A stretch of 64,000 nucleotides of DNA from Paenibacillus sp. KS-LC4 (lineage in GTDB: Bacteria > Bacillota > Bacilli > Paenibacillales > Paenibacillaceae), in contig NZ_CP145905.1 of NCBI RefSeq assembly GCF_036894955.1, positions 2,684,501 to 2,748,500 of the forward strand. Direction: 5' to 3'. Each line of letters begins with the position of its first letter. The stretch's first letter is position 1. The position numbers were made by a program, and so were the translations under genes. The notes beneath the pieces are model-generated. The model had not been told where the DNA came from. It did not search any database and worked only from the letters and a program-made list of their open reading frames with translations. Of this stretch, positions 28,403 through 38,193 are shown piece after piece.

Positions 28403-29503
28403 ATGGTGCAATTGTATCGCTTAAAGCTCGACCTGCAGCTGTTCAGCCAAGAAAAAACGGAAAAAGCAACCCCGAAAAAACGCTCGGAATCACGTAAAAA
28501 AGGGCAGGTTTCCAAATCGGCGGATTTTCCCAGCTCCTTCATTTTATTGTTTACGTTCGCTGGTTTTGCTATGTTTGGCGGTTTTTACAAAAAGCGTATT
28601 ATGACGATGTTCGATGATATATTCGAAAATTGGCTGCTTATGGAGCTGACCTCAGAAAATGTTTTCAACTTATTTTATACGCTAATAACCCAAATGCTGA
28701 TTTTCTTGTTGCCGATATTTACGATAGCCATTTTGGTTGGCATTATTGGCAACGTTGCTCAATTTGGATTTCTGCTTACTGGAGAGCCGCTTAAGTTGAA
28801 GATCAGCAAGCTCAATCCACTCCAAGGATTAAAGCAAATATTCTCAATGCGCTCGATTGTGGAAATGCTTAAAAGCATGCTCAAGCTTGCAATCATTGGA
28901 TTGCTGGTCTATCAGACGATTGCCAGTGATTGGAGCCGGTTGCTTTCGCTCTCAGATTTATCTGTTGAACAAATTTTCGCCTTTGCAGCTGGTTTGACAG
29001 TTAATTTGGGGATTAAGATCGGTGCTGCACTAGTCATACTTGCCTTTGCCGATTATTTGTATCAAAAGTATGAAAATGAGAAAAGCATGAAAATGTCCAA
29101 GCAGGACATTAAGGATGAGCATAAGAAATCAGAGGGTGATCCGCTAATTAAAGGCCGCATCCGTGAAAAACAGCGGCGAATGGCCATCCAGCGGATGATG
29201 CAGCAAATTCCGAATGCAGATGTCGTTATTACGAACCCGACGCATTTTGCAATCGCCTTGAAATATGATTCCTCTAATATGGAGGCGCCCGTTATTATTG
29301 CCAAAGGCATGGATCATGTGGCGCTGCGCATTAGGGAAATCGCCAAAGAGCACGGCGTTATAACGATGGAAAATAAGCCGCTTGCCAGAGCATTATACGA
29401 ACGCGCCGAAATCGGAGATGCCATACCGGCAGATCTGTTCCAGGCGGTGGCGGAGGTGCTCGCATACGTTTACAAGCTGAAAGGCCGTGTCAAATCATCG
29501 TAA
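28403..29503 (+). CDS. flhB: Flagellar export switch protein FlhB
   Basis: Substrate-specificity switch of the export apparatus. The 366-residue product starts LQLFSQEKTEKATPKKRSE, has four membrane helices, and a cytoplasmic domain with the self-cleaving motif NPTH at 278-281. Cleavage, together with FliK, switches export from hook to filament. ATG at 28403 follows AAAGGGGG. Confidence 0.97.
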   Translation: MVQLYRLKLDLQLFSQEKTEKATPKKRSESRKKGQVSKSADFPSSFILLFTFAGFAMFGGFYKKRIMTMFDDIFENWLLMELTSENVFNLFYTLITQMLIFLLPIFTIAILVGIIGNVAQFGFLLTGEPLKLKISKLNPLQGLKQIFSMRSIVEMLKSMLKLAIIGLLVYQTIASDWSRLLSLSDLSVEQIFAFAAGLTVNLGIKIGAALVILAFADYLYQKYENEKSMKMSKQDIKDEHKKSEGDPLIKGRIREKQRRMAIQRMMQQIPNADVVITNPTHFAIALKYDSSNMEAPVIIAKGMDHVALRIREIAKEHGVITMENKPLARALYERAEIGDAIPADLFQAVAEVLAYVYKLKGRVKSS

Positions 29504-29524
29504 TTTAAGGGAGGAGGAAGCGTC

Positions 29525-31558
29525 ATGAAACCAAAAGATCTTATCGTTTTACTCGGGATCATAGGCATCGTGCTCATGATGGTTATTCCCATCCCTATTC
29601 TTTTGCTCGATATTTTGCTTATCCTGAATATTTCAGTTGCTTTAATGATATTGCTTATTGCAATGAATACGAAGGAAGCGCTGGAGTTTTCCATCTTTCC
29701 CGCCATTTTGCTTGTTACGACCTTATTTCGATTAGCGCTCAACGTTTCCACAACCCGGAACATTTTGCAGCATGCAGAAGCAGGGGAAGTTGTCGCAACA
29801 TTCGGCAGATGGGTCGGCGGTGGGCAAATCGCAATCGGGTTTATCGTCTTCCTTATTCTCGTCGTCGTTCAGTTCATCGTTATTACAAAAGGTTCTGAGC
29901 GGGTGGCCGAGGTAGCAGCACGGTTTACGCTCGATGCGATGCCCGGCAAGCAAATGAGTATTGATGCCGACTTAAACGCGGGGCTCATTAATGAGCAGCA
30001 GGCGCGGGCTCGTCGTTCCAAGATTGAAAGAGAAGCAGATTTCTATGGAGCTATGGACGGTGCCAGTAAGTTTGTAAAAGGGGATGCGATTGCATCCATC
30101 ATCATTCTCATTATTAACCTGGTTGGTGGATTTATAATCGGGATGGCAGTACATGGCTTTGCGTTTGCTGAGGCACTCGAAACCTATTCGATTCTAACGA
30201 TCGGGGACGGCCTCGTCAGTCAAATTCCAGCATTGCTAATTTCGGTAGCAGCAGGCTTAATCGTTACACGGGCTGCATCGGATGGGAACCTGGCGCAGGA
30301 CTTAACAGCACAGTTATTTAAATATCCTAATCTTTTATACATAGTTGCAGGAACTATTGCTATGCTTGGTCTCGTTTCGCCAATCGGCGTTCTTCGTACG
30401 TTCCCCTTTGCGGCGTTTCTCGCATTTGGAGCGTGGAGAATGAAGAAGTTGCAGGAGAAGCAAGTGGAGCAAGAGGAGATGCTTGTGGAAGAGCAGCAAA
30501 TTGAAGAGGTTCGCAATCCGGAGAGCGTCATTGGCTTGCTGCAGGTGGATCCAATCGAGTTCGAATTTGGCTACGGCCTAATTCCACTGGCAGACACGCA
30601 GCAGGGCGGGGATTTGCTGGATCGAATCATTATGATCAGAAGGCAATGTGCGCTTGAGCTAGGTCTTGTCGTTCCCGTTATTCGAATCCGCGACAATATT
30701 CAATTAAGGCCCAATGAGTATGTGGTTAAGATTAAAGGGAATACGGTTGCGAAAGGCGAGCTTCTGCTCAATCATTATTTGGCAATGAGCCCAGGGTTCG
30801 ATGATGAGTCGGTACTCGGTATCGAGACGACAGAGCCGGCATTCGGGCTTCCAGCCATTTGGATTGACGAGCAGATGAAGGAAAGAGCGGAAATGTCGGG
30901 ATACACTGTCGTAGATCCGCCATCGGTTGTCGCCACGCATTTGACTGAAATTATTAAGCGTCATGCGCATGAGCTGCTCGGCCGTCAAGAGACGAAGGCG
31001 CTTATTGAAAATGTTAAGGAATCGTATCCAGCGCTTATCGACGATCTCATTCCTTCTGTTTTATCCATTGGCGATTTGCAAAAAGTGCTTGCCAAGCTGC
31101 TTCGTGAGAAAGTTTCGATTCGCGATTTGGTGACCATTTTTGAAACGCTAGCTGATCACGGCCACTATACGAAAGACCCCGATGTACTGACGGAATATGT
31201 CAGACAAGCGCTGTCAAGGCAAATTACTCAGCAGTTTGCGGCATCGGGAGACAAGCTTAAAGTGATTACAGTCGGGCCAGCGATGGAGAAGAAAATCGCT
31301 GAATCCGTGCAGCAGACCGATCAGGGAAGTTATATTGCGCTTGATCCGATCGTCACTCAACAAATTTATTCCAAGCTGAATGAGCAGGTTACACGGCAAA
31401 TCCAGTCTGGACAGCAGCCTGTTGTGTTGACTTCACCTACAATCCGCATGTATTTGCGTCAGATTGTGGAGCGGACGATGCAGGAGGTTCCGGTCATTTC
31501 TTATAGTGAGCTTGAACCTAGCGTTGAAGTTCAGAGCGTAGGGGTGGTGAATTTATGA
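29525..31558 (+). CDS. flhA: Flagellar biosynthesis protein FlhA
   Basis: Large export-gate protein, 677 residues: about eight membrane helices in the first ~320 residues, with the FHIPEP-family loop around GSERVAEVAARFTLDAMPGKQMSIDADL, then a cytoplasmic domain forming the nonameric docking ring for export substrates. ATG at 29525 follows GGGAGGAGGAAG. flhF overlaps its stop by 4 bases. Confidence 0.97.
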   Translation: MKPKDLIVLLGIIGIVLMMVIPIPILLLDILLILNISVALMILLIAMNTKEALEFSIFPAILLVTTLFRLALNVSTTRNILQHAEAGEVVATFGRWVGGGQIAIGFIVFLILVVVQFIVITKGSERVAEVAARFTLDAMPGKQMSIDADLNAGLINEQQARARRSKIEREADFYGAMDGASKFVKGDAIASIIILIINLVGGFIIGMAVHGFAFAEALETYSILTIGDGLVSQIPALLISVAAGLIVTRAASDGNLAQDLTAQLFKYPNLLYIVAGTIAMLGLVSPIGVLRTFPFAAFLAFGAWRMKKLQEKQVEQEEMLVEEQQIEEVRNPESVIGLLQVDPIEFEFGYGLIPLADTQQGGDLLDRIIMIRRQCALELGLVVPVIRIRDNIQLRPNEYVVKIKGNTVAKGELLLNHYLAMSPGFDDESVLGIETTEPAFGLPAIWIDEQMKERAEMSGYTVVDPPSVVATHLTEIIKRHAHELLGRQETKALIENVKESYPALIDDLIPSVLSIGDLQKVLAKLLREKVSIRDLVTIFETLADHGHYTKDPDVLTEYVRQALSRQITQQFAASGDKLKVITVGPAMEKKIAESVQQTDQGSYIALDPIVTQQIYSKLNEQVTRQIQSGQQPVVLTSPTIRMYLRQIVERTMQEVPVISYSELEPSVEVQSVGVVNL

Positions 31559-32784
31559 GAGTGAAACGTTATGTGGTCAATGCCCTTCCCGAGGCGCTGC
31601 CAATGATTCGAAGCGATCTTGGCAAGGATGCCGTTATATTGAATACGAAAGAAGTCAAAGTCGGCGGCTTCATGGGTATGTTTCGTAAAAAGAAAATGGA
31701 AGTTATTGCCGCTATTGAGTCCAGCGCTGCTGCCCCAAACAATCCGCCGCAGCAGCGCAAAGCGCCGGATGATGTCAGTGCCGTAATGGCTGCCATTACG
31801 GAGACGATGCAGAAGCAGCAGCGTGCAGCAGCGGCAAACGCAGCAGCTGCTACAGCTACGATTGAACCGCCGGCAAGAGCTGCGCCAGTTGCAGCGGCTT
31901 CTCCGGTAAGCGAACAGCTGATGGATGAAATTAAAGGGATTAAGCAGTCCCTCCTACAGCTTTCTTCTCAGAAAGCAGGAAATTCATTTTCGGAAGCTGC
32001 ACAAGCGCTTCATAACCGCCTTCAAGAGCAGGAGCTGGAAGCGGAGTGGATCGATCAGCTAATGGCGATCATCTCTGAGCGGGAAGCGGAGCAAAGGGAG
32101 CCATTGACACGTTCGCAAGTATGGGAGCTAGCCAAACGGCAGTTGCTGGAATGGATGGCTCCATATGCTGCCGGCATGATTGATGAGCAGGCTAGAATCG
32201 TTCATTTTGTTGGTCCAACGGGCGTAGGAAAAACGACAACAATCGCTAAGCTTGCGGCTAATCAAACGATTAAGCATAACAAGAAAGTAGGCTTTATTAC
32301 ATCGGATACGTACCGAATTGCAGCCGTCGACCAACTGAGAACGTACGCGAATATATTAAATATTCCGCTGGAGGTTGTTTTTTCTCCTATGGATTTGCCG
32401 AAGGCATTCAAGCAGCTTGAAGACCGAGAGCTCATCTATATGGACACGGCTGGCCGCAACTTCCGTAATGAGCTGAATGTCTCAGAAGTGAATAGCCTGC
32501 TTCAATCGCATGATCGTAACGAAACGGTGCTTGTGCTGAGTCTTACCGGCAAAACGAAGGATATGACGTCAGTAGCCGGAAACTTTGTGAAATACGGCAT
32601 CGAGAAGGTATTGTTTACGAAGCAGGATGAAACGGCGGTGTACGGCTCTATTTTCAACCTTGTGATGAAGTTTGGTTTAACACCGACTTATGTGGCAAGA
32701 GGGCAGACGGTGCCGGACGATATTGGTCGTTTTGACGCTGCTGCTTATATGTTTGACTTGCTGGGGGAAGCAGACGATGAATGA
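31555..32784 (+). CDS. flhF: Flagellar biosynthesis SRP-type GTPase FlhF
   Basis: SRP-family GTPase that sets flagellar number and position. The 409-residue product has an N-terminal B domain with an Ala/Gln-rich linker (~75-120), the N domain, and the G domain: GPTGVGKT at 220-227, DTYRIAAVDQLRTYA, MDTAGRN, TKQDET. The ATG overlaps the flhA stop (ATGA), and flhG overlaps its 3' end by 8 bases. Confidence 0.97.
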   Translation: MRVKRYVVNALPEALPMIRSDLGKDAVILNTKEVKVGGFMGMFRKKKMEVIAAIESSAAAPNNPPQQRKAPDDVSAVMAAITETMQKQQRAAAANAAAATATIEPPARAAPVAAASPVSEQLMDEIKGIKQSLLQLSSQKAGNSFSEAAQALHNRLQEQELEAEWIDQLMAIISEREAEQREPLTRSQVWELAKRQLLEWMAPYAAGMIDEQARIVHFVGPTGVGKTTTIAKLAANQTIKHNKKVGFITSDTYRIAAVDQLRTYANILNIPLEVVFSPMDLPKAFKQLEDRELIYMDTAGRNFRNELNVSEVNSLLQSHDRNETVLVLSLTGKTKDMTSVAGNFVKYGIEKVLFTKQDETAVYGSIFNLVMKFGLTPTYVARGQTVPDDIGRFDAAAYMFDLLGEADDE

Positions 32785-33649
32785 TCAGGCTGAAGCGCTG
32801 CGACATATGGTAAAGGCAAGCAGCAGCGAAGGCAGCAAGCGCGAGACGCGCATTTTGGCAGTCACCAGCGGCAAGGGCGGTGTGGGCAAGTCCAACTTTA
32901 GTCTCAATTTTGCGCTGATGCTTCAGAGGCTGGGTCAGAAGGTTCTCGTTTTTGATGTCGATATTGGAATGGCCAATATTGATATACTGATGGGCGTACG
33001 CTCCTCCTACCATTTATACCATTTGTTCAAGCAGGACAAAACGATTTGGGATGTCGTTCAGGAAGGGCCCGAAGGGCTGCATTATATTGCAGGTGGATCA
33101 GGCATCAAGGATTTGCTGGAGCTGTCGGATAAAGAACTGACTTTGTTTATGGAGCAGGTTTCCAAGCTTCAAGGTCTGTACGACGTTATTGTGTTTGATA
33201 CGGGAGCGGGACTTTCCAAGGAAACGGCGAGATTTATTGCCGCAGCTCAGGAAACCATCGTTGTTACGACGCCAGAGCCGACATCTATAACCGATGCGTA
33301 TGCCTTGATTAAGATGGTAAAAGCGATGGGTATCCATCCTAATTTCAGACTTGTTGTTAATCGGGCAGACAGCAAGCGGGAAGGTCGACTAACAGCAGAT
33401 AAAATCAATTTGGCTGCTGAGCGCTTCCTAGAAGCCTCCTTGCCATTTCTTGGGCTTGTTCCCGATGATGCTCATGTGGGCAAGGCAGTAAAACGCCAGA
33501 TTCCTTTCACGATTGCCTACCCAGGCAGTGAAGCATCGAAAGCGATGCATGAAATTGCAGTTCGTTTTCTCGAAATCAATAGACCGGAATCTGATGCTAA
33601 AAACGGTGTAAAGGGATTTTTGCATAAATTATTCAAGCTAACGAGATAG
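32777..33649 (+). CDS. flhG: MinD/ParA-type ATPase FlhG (FleN/YlxH)
   Basis: Partner and GTPase activator of FlhF. The 290-residue product has an N-terminal segment likely to stimulate FlhF, the deviant Walker A SGKGGVGKSN at 31-40, and DVDIGMANIDILMG. The frame is open from 32690, but the ATG at 32777 matches family N-termini and overlaps the end of flhF; the upstream region is flhF in another frame. Confidence 0.95.
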   Translation: MNDQAEALRHMVKASSSEGSKRETRILAVTSGKGGVGKSNFSLNFALMLQRLGQKVLVFDVDIGMANIDILMGVRSSYHLYHLFKQDKTIWDVVQEGPEGLHYIAGGSGIKDLLELSDKELTLFMEQVSKLQGLYDVIVFDTGAGLSKETARFIAAAQETIVVTTPEPTSITDAYALIKMVKAMGIHPNFRLVVNRADSKREGRLTADKINLAAERFLEASLPFLGLVPDDAHVGKAVKRQIPFTIAYPGSEASKAMHEIAVRFLEINRPESDAKNGVKGFLHKLFKLTR

Positions 33650-33675
33650 TCCTTTTAATCAGGGGAGGGGAAAAG

Positions 33676-34965
33676 ATGGCTCCTTATCGTGTACTTATTG
33701 TAGATGATTCTGCTTTTATGAGAAAAATTTTTAGTGACCTAATTTTAAAAGATTCAATGTTTTCAATTATAGCGACTGCAACCAATGGGGCCGAAGCTGT
33801 TAAAGCAGTGGAAAAATGGAAGCCCGACGTTGTGACACTTGATCTGGAAATGCCTGAAATGAATGGACTTGAAGCTTTGCAAAAGATTATGAAACAAAAT
33901 CCGACACCGGTCATTATGCTGTCCGGCATTAGTGAGGATAATACGCGGGATACAATCAAAGCCTTGCAATTTGGAGCATTTGACTTTATACGCAAGCCGT
34001 CAGGCATTGCAACAAATGATATTATCCAGGTTGGGGAGCAATTGATTGAGAAGCTAAAAACTGCCGTACAGGCGAGGAAGCCTTCATTCATTGAAGAGAA
34101 GATGGAGCTGCCAGATAAGGCAAAGGAGTTAGAAACGAAAAAGCCTCCAACAACCGAAGCACAGACAAAAGCAGCATCACGGCTTGCTGCACCTACTACG
34201 GCGAAGAAGAGAACGGAAATTACGCCGCCCATAAAGCCGCCCAGCATTAGCAAAAAGCCGGAACAGCCAGCGGCAGCCAAAACGGTGGCGCCTTCCTCTA
34301 CATATAAGCCAGTTGCTCCGCCAATTATAGCGAGCAAAAAAACGGAAGAGCCTTCCCCGCCGAAAAAAGAGCTGCCAAGGTCTACATCGTTTCAGCATAT
34401 TGTCGCAATCGGCGCTTCAACAGGTGGACCACGTGCCTTGCATACGGTCATTAGCGCTTTGCCTAGGGATTTAGGTGCGCCTGTCCTAGTGGTTCAGCAC
34501 ATGCCTCCCAAATTTACAAAATCGCTGGCTCAGCGTCTCGACAGCTTCAGTGCGCTGCATGTCGTTGAAGCGGCTCAAGGCGACCGGGTACATCCGGGCG
34601 TTGTCTATGTTGCTCCCGGAGGCTATCATTTAGAGCTTGGCAAAGATAGTTCCGGTTATTATATTCATTTAACTGAGCAGCCGCTGCGCAATGGGCATCG
34701 TCCATCGGTAGATGTGATGTATGAATCATTGGTTCCTTTCAAGGAGCTAAAGCGTCATGCGGTCATCCTGACCGGAATGGGCAGCGATGGTACGAAGGGT
34801 CTTAAGCAGCTGGTTGAGAGCGGTGCGGTAACCTCCATAGGCGAGGCGGAGGAAACTTGCATCGTTTACGGTATGCCGCGCAGCGCCTACGAAAGCGGAG
34901 CAGTTAAGACCGTGCTCCCGCTGCAACAAATCGCTGCACGCATAGAAAGCTGTGTACTTAAATAA
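33676..34965 (+). CDS. cheB: Chemotaxis protein-glutamate methylesterase/deamidase CheB
   Basis: Removes methyl groups from chemoreceptors. The 429-residue product is a receiver domain (Asp56 in LDLEMPEMNG), an unusually long Lys/Pro/Ala-rich linker (~135-235) and the CheB methylesterase domain with catalytic Ser248 (GASTGGP), His275 (QHMPP) and Asp371 (GMGSDG). The linker is longer than in enteric CheB (about 350 residues total). ATG follows GGGAGGGG. Confidence 0.97.
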   Translation: MAPYRVLIVDDSAFMRKIFSDLILKDSMFSIIATATNGAEAVKAVEKWKPDVVTLDLEMPEMNGLEALQKIMKQNPTPVIMLSGISEDNTRDTIKALQFGAFDFIRKPSGIATNDIIQVGEQLIEKLKTAVQARKPSFIEEKMELPDKAKELETKKPPTTEAQTKAASRLAAPTTAKKRTEITPPIKPPSISKKPEQPAAAKTVAPSSTYKPVAPPIIASKKTEEPSPPKKELPRSTSFQHIVAIGASTGGPRALHTVISALPRDLGAPVLVVQHMPPKFTKSLAQRLDSFSALHVVEAAQGDRVHPGVVYVAPGGYHLELGKDSSGYYIHLTEQPLRNGHRPSVDVMYESLVPFKELKRHAVILTGMGSDGTKGLKQLVESGAVTSIGEAEETCIVYGMPRSAYESGAVKTVLPLQQIAARIESCVLK

Positions 34966-35005
34966 CGATTGAAGCAATCACAAGTCTAGCAGGAGGTGCG
35001 ATACA

Positions 35006-37096
35006 ATGGATATGAATGCCTATCTGTCGATGTTCATCGACGAATCTAACGACCATCTTCAAAGTTTGAATGAAAACTTATTGCGACTGGAAGGCGAGCC
35101 GGAAGATCTGTCAATTGTTCAAAATATATTCCGTTCGGCTCATACTTTGAAAGGCATGTCGGCAACGATGGGATATGAGGATCTGGCTGCCTTAACACAT
35201 GAAATGGAAAATGTGCTTGATCTTGTTCGCAATAGCAAGCTCAAGATGGACAGCTTTATATTTGATACCCTTTTCAAGGGTCTTGATGCGCTGGAGGCTA
35301 TGGTGCAGGATGTCGTTAACGGTGGTACTGGTAAAGCGGATGTGACATCAATTGTGTCCGCACTTCAGTCGATTTTTAGCGGAGAGCATAAACAAGCGGA
35401 GCCGGATCAAAAGGCCGCAGCTACAGGCGAATCTGCCAGTGCGGACAAGCCTATTTTGCTGCTGGATGAATATCAGACTTCGGTTCTTAAGCAATCCATT
35501 GATAGCGGTCATCAGGCCTATCATATTCATGTAACGATTCGCGAGGACTGTTTGCTGAAGGCCGTTCGCGCCTATATGGTGTTCAACCTGCTAGAAGCAC
35601 ACGGAGAGATTGTGAAATCGGAGCCCTCTGTACAGGATTTGGAGCAGGAAAAATTCGATCGTTCCTTCACTGTATTTACAATTACACAGACGAAGCTGGA
35701 AGATCTGCACGTGCAAATTATGAATGTATCCGAAGTAGAGTCGGCAGTTGTGACTTTGCTTGATGAGGAGTCGCTTCATCTGCTCAGCACGCCAACAGCG
35801 AGCCAGCAAGCAGAGAATGAGATTAAGAAGGCGAAGGAAGAGGTTGCAGCGGCAATCGCTGTCATCGAGAAAAAAGACGAAGACAAGGCTCCTGCCGCGG
35901 CTGCACCTCGTAAAGAAGCTGCTGCTGCGGCTGCACCAGCAGCTGTTAATCGGACAATTCGCGTTGATATCGACCGTCTGGATACGCTGATGAATTTGTT
36001 TAGCGAACTGCTGATTGATCGCGTACGACTGGAACAGCTTTCAAGCGAAATCAAGCGCAATGATTTGACCGAGACGGTTGAGCATATGACGCGTGTAAGT
36101 ACGGATTTGCAAAATATCGTACTCAAGCTGCGCATGGTTCCCGTCGATTCGGTGTTCAACCGTTTCCCGCGCATGATTCGCGATTTGGCGAAGTCGCTTG
36201 ATAAAAAAATCGAATTGGTCATCACAGGTGCGGATACAGAGCTTGACCGTACCGTTATTGATGAAATAGGCGATCCGCTCGTTCACTTGCTTCGCAACTC
36301 AGTCGATCATGGCATCGAGACGGTGGAAGAACGTATTGCTGCTGGAAAGTCGGAGGTAGGAACCATTTACCTGCGCGCTTACCACAGCGGCAACCATGTG
36401 TTCATTGAAGTGGAAGAGGATGGACGCGGCATTAACCAAGAGCGCGTTCTGAAGACAGCGATCAAAAACGGCGTCGTTACCGAAGATGAGGCGAAAAAGC
36501 TGTCCAGCGACGAAATTAATATGCTGATTTTTGCAGCAGGTTTTAGTACAGCTGAGAAAATTTCAGATATTTCTGGACGCGGTGTAGGACTGGACGTTGT
36601 ACGTTCCAAAATTACATCGCTCGGCGGAAATGTTACCATTGATTCGGCGTTTGGCAGAGGGACTAAATTTTCGGTACAGCTTCCGCTGACGTTGTCGATT
36701 ATTTCGGCCATGCTGATCAAGCTGGGCTCGGAAAAATATGCGATTCCGCTATCCTCCATTGTGGAAACCAGCATTATCCGCAGATCGCAAATTTTGAACG
36801 TTCATGGCAATTTAATGATTGAATTCCGCAATACTGTTATTCCTCTTGTATCGCTGAGCCGTGTGCTTGAGACACCTGACTTTAATGATAGCGCCGAGGA
36901 AGAAACCGAAATTGTAGTGGTGCGCAAGGGAGAAAAATGGGCGGCGGTCACCGTTGATGAGTTTATCGGCCAAAACGAGATCGTGCTTAAAACGCTTGGC
37001 AAATATTTGACCAATATCGAGGCGATTTCTGGAGCGACGATTTTAGGTGACGGCCAAGTGGCATTAATTATTGATCCTAACGCATTAATCAAATAG
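35006..37096 (+). CDS. cheA: Chemotaxis sensor histidine kinase CheA
   Basis: Receptor-coupled kinase for CheY and CheB. The 696-residue product has P1 with the phosphorylated His46 (FRSAHTLKG), a P2 substrate-docking domain (~150-270) followed by an Ala/Glu/Lys-rich linker, P3 dimer helices (RLDTLMNLFSELLIDR), the P4 ATPase with HLLRNSVDHG at 427-436, DISGRGVGLDVV and GRGTKFSVQLPLTL, and P5 CheW-like. ATG follows AGGAGGTG. Confidence 0.98.
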   Translation: MDMNAYLSMFIDESNDHLQSLNENLLRLEGEPEDLSIVQNIFRSAHTLKGMSATMGYEDLAALTHEMENVLDLVRNSKLKMDSFIFDTLFKGLDALEAMVQDVVNGGTGKADVTSIVSALQSIFSGEHKQAEPDQKAAATGESASADKPILLLDEYQTSVLKQSIDSGHQAYHIHVTIREDCLLKAVRAYMVFNLLEAHGEIVKSEPSVQDLEQEKFDRSFTVFTITQTKLEDLHVQIMNVSEVESAVVTLLDEESLHLLSTPTASQQAENEIKKAKEEVAAAIAVIEKKDEDKAPAAAAPRKEAAAAAAPAAVNRTIRVDIDRLDTLMNLFSELLIDRVRLEQLSSEIKRNDLTETVEHMTRVSTDLQNIVLKLRMVPVDSVFNRFPRMIRDLAKSLDKKIELVITGADTELDRTVIDEIGDPLVHLLRNSVDHGIETVEERIAAGKSEVGTIYLRAYHSGNHVFIEVEEDGRGINQERVLKTAIKNGVVTEDEAKKLSSDEINMLIFAAGFSTAEKISDISGRGVGLDVVRSKITSLGGNVTIDSAFGRGTKFSVQLPLTLSIISAMLIKLGSEKYAIPLSSIVETSIIRRSQILNVHGNLMIEFRNTVIPLVSLSRVLETPDFNDSAEEETEIVVVRKGEKWAAVTVDEFIGQNEIVLKTLGKYLTNIEAISGATILGDGQVALIIDPNALIK

Positions 37097-37108
37097 GAGG
37101 TTTTCACA

Positions 37109-37570
37109 ATGGGAGAAGAATTGAAGGTCATTGTTTTCGCGCTAGCTGAAGAGGAATACGGAATTGAAGTAGATAAAGTCAGAACGATAGAGCGGATGTC
37201 GCCGATTACTCGCGTACCTAAAACAGCTGCTTTTATTAAAGGCGTTATGAATTTGCGCGGTGTGGTTGTGCCTGTTGTCGATCTTCGTGGGCGTTTTGGC
37301 CTACCTGAGCAGGAACCGACAGATAATTCGCGAATTATAGTAGTAGCGGTAGATGATCTTGAAGTAGGATTTATTGTCGATTCCGCGAATGATGTCATAG
37401 ATATCGATACGGACAACATCGACTCTCCACCAGAAATCGTTGGCGGTGTTAAAGCGAAATACTTGCACGGCATTGCTAAGCTTGGGGACAGCAGGCTGCT
37501 CATTATGTTAAATCTAGTTGAGGTGCTGAATAAAAACGAGATCGAACAGCTCATGCAACTGGAGGGATAA
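37109..37570 (+). CDS. cheW: Chemotaxis coupling protein CheW
   Basis: Links receptors to CheA. The 153-residue SH3-like protein shows the conserved GVMNLRGVVVPVVDLRGRFG segment (about residues 46-65) and ends in LLIMLNLVEVL. It follows cheA by 12 bases and is followed by cheC after 2 bases. Confidence 0.97.
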   Translation: MGEELKVIVFALAEEEYGIEVDKVRTIERMSPITRVPKTAAFIKGVMNLRGVVVPVVDLRGRFGLPEQEPTDNSRIIVVAVDDLEVGFIVDSANDVIDIDTDNIDSPPEIVGGVKAKYLHGIAKLGDSRLLIMLNLVEVLNKNEIEQLMQLEG

Positions 37571-37572
37571 AA

Positions 37573-38193
37573 GTGCCACAATTCAGCAAGTTTGAAGCTT
37601 TTGAGCTCGACGTACTAAAGGAAGTTGGCAATATTGGCGCAGGCAATGCAGCTACTGCATTGTCTCGTCTCCTTAACAAGCCAGTCGATATGGGAGTGCC
37701 AAAGGTTAGCCTGCTGCCCTTTGAAGAAATTGCCGAACGCGTTGGAGGTACAGAGCAGGTCGTCATCGCCGTATTTTTAAGAGTGGAAGGCGAAGCGCCA
37801 GGAAATATGTTCTTCATTATTCAGGAGGATGCAGCAAAGCGTTTGCTTACTCAACTGCTGGCACTGCCTCATGACGATGAGACGGGCTATTCCGAAATGG
37901 AGTTTTCAGCTTTATGTGAAATCGGAAATATATTGACAGGCTCTTATCTGTCCTCGCTAGCTGATTTTACTCACTTGGCGATGGCTCCATCGGTTCCATC
38001 TGTTGCGCTGGACATGGCGGGTGCTATTTTAAGCTATGGCTTGCTGCAATATGGCGAGATGGGTGATTCCGCGCTGTTGATTGAAACGACATTTCTAGAA
38101 GACTGCCAAGACCTGGAAGGCCATTTTTTCCTCATACCCGATCCTGAATCGTTCACAAAAATTTTCCGCGCTTTGGGAGTAAATGTCGAATGA
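37573..38193 (+). CDS. cheC: CheY-P phosphatase CheC
   Basis: Dephosphorylates CheY-P and binds CheD. The 206-residue product has two E-x-x-N active-site motifs: EVGNIGAGNAATAL (~residue 17) and EIGNILTGSYLSSL (~117). GTG start at 37573 follows GGAGGG. Overlaps cheD by 4 bases, matching the CheC-CheD regulatory pair. Confidence 0.96.
   Translation: MPQFSKFEAFELDVLKEVGNIGAGNAATALSRLLNKPVDMGVPKVSLLPFEEIAERVGGTEQVVIAVFLRVEGEAPGNMFFIIQEDAAKRLLTQLLALPHDDETGYSEMEFSALCEIGNILTGSYLSSLADFTHLAMAPSVPSVALDMAGAILSYGLLQYGEMGDSALLIETTFLEDCQDLEGHFFLIPDPESFTKIFRALGVNVE

Noticed and set aside
32690..32776. N-terminal hydrophobic extension of FlhG from 32690
   Set aside because: This is flhF sequence read in another frame; FlhG family members lack a membrane helix and a better start exists at 32777.
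33684..34337. 217-codon antisense frame in cheB
   Set aside because: Opposite the receiver and linker of cheB; not supported.
36802..37581. 259-codon antisense frame over the end of cheA and cheW
   Set aside because: Opposite two clear chemotaxis genes; Ser/Thr/Ile-rich shadow translation with no recognisable domain or start signal.
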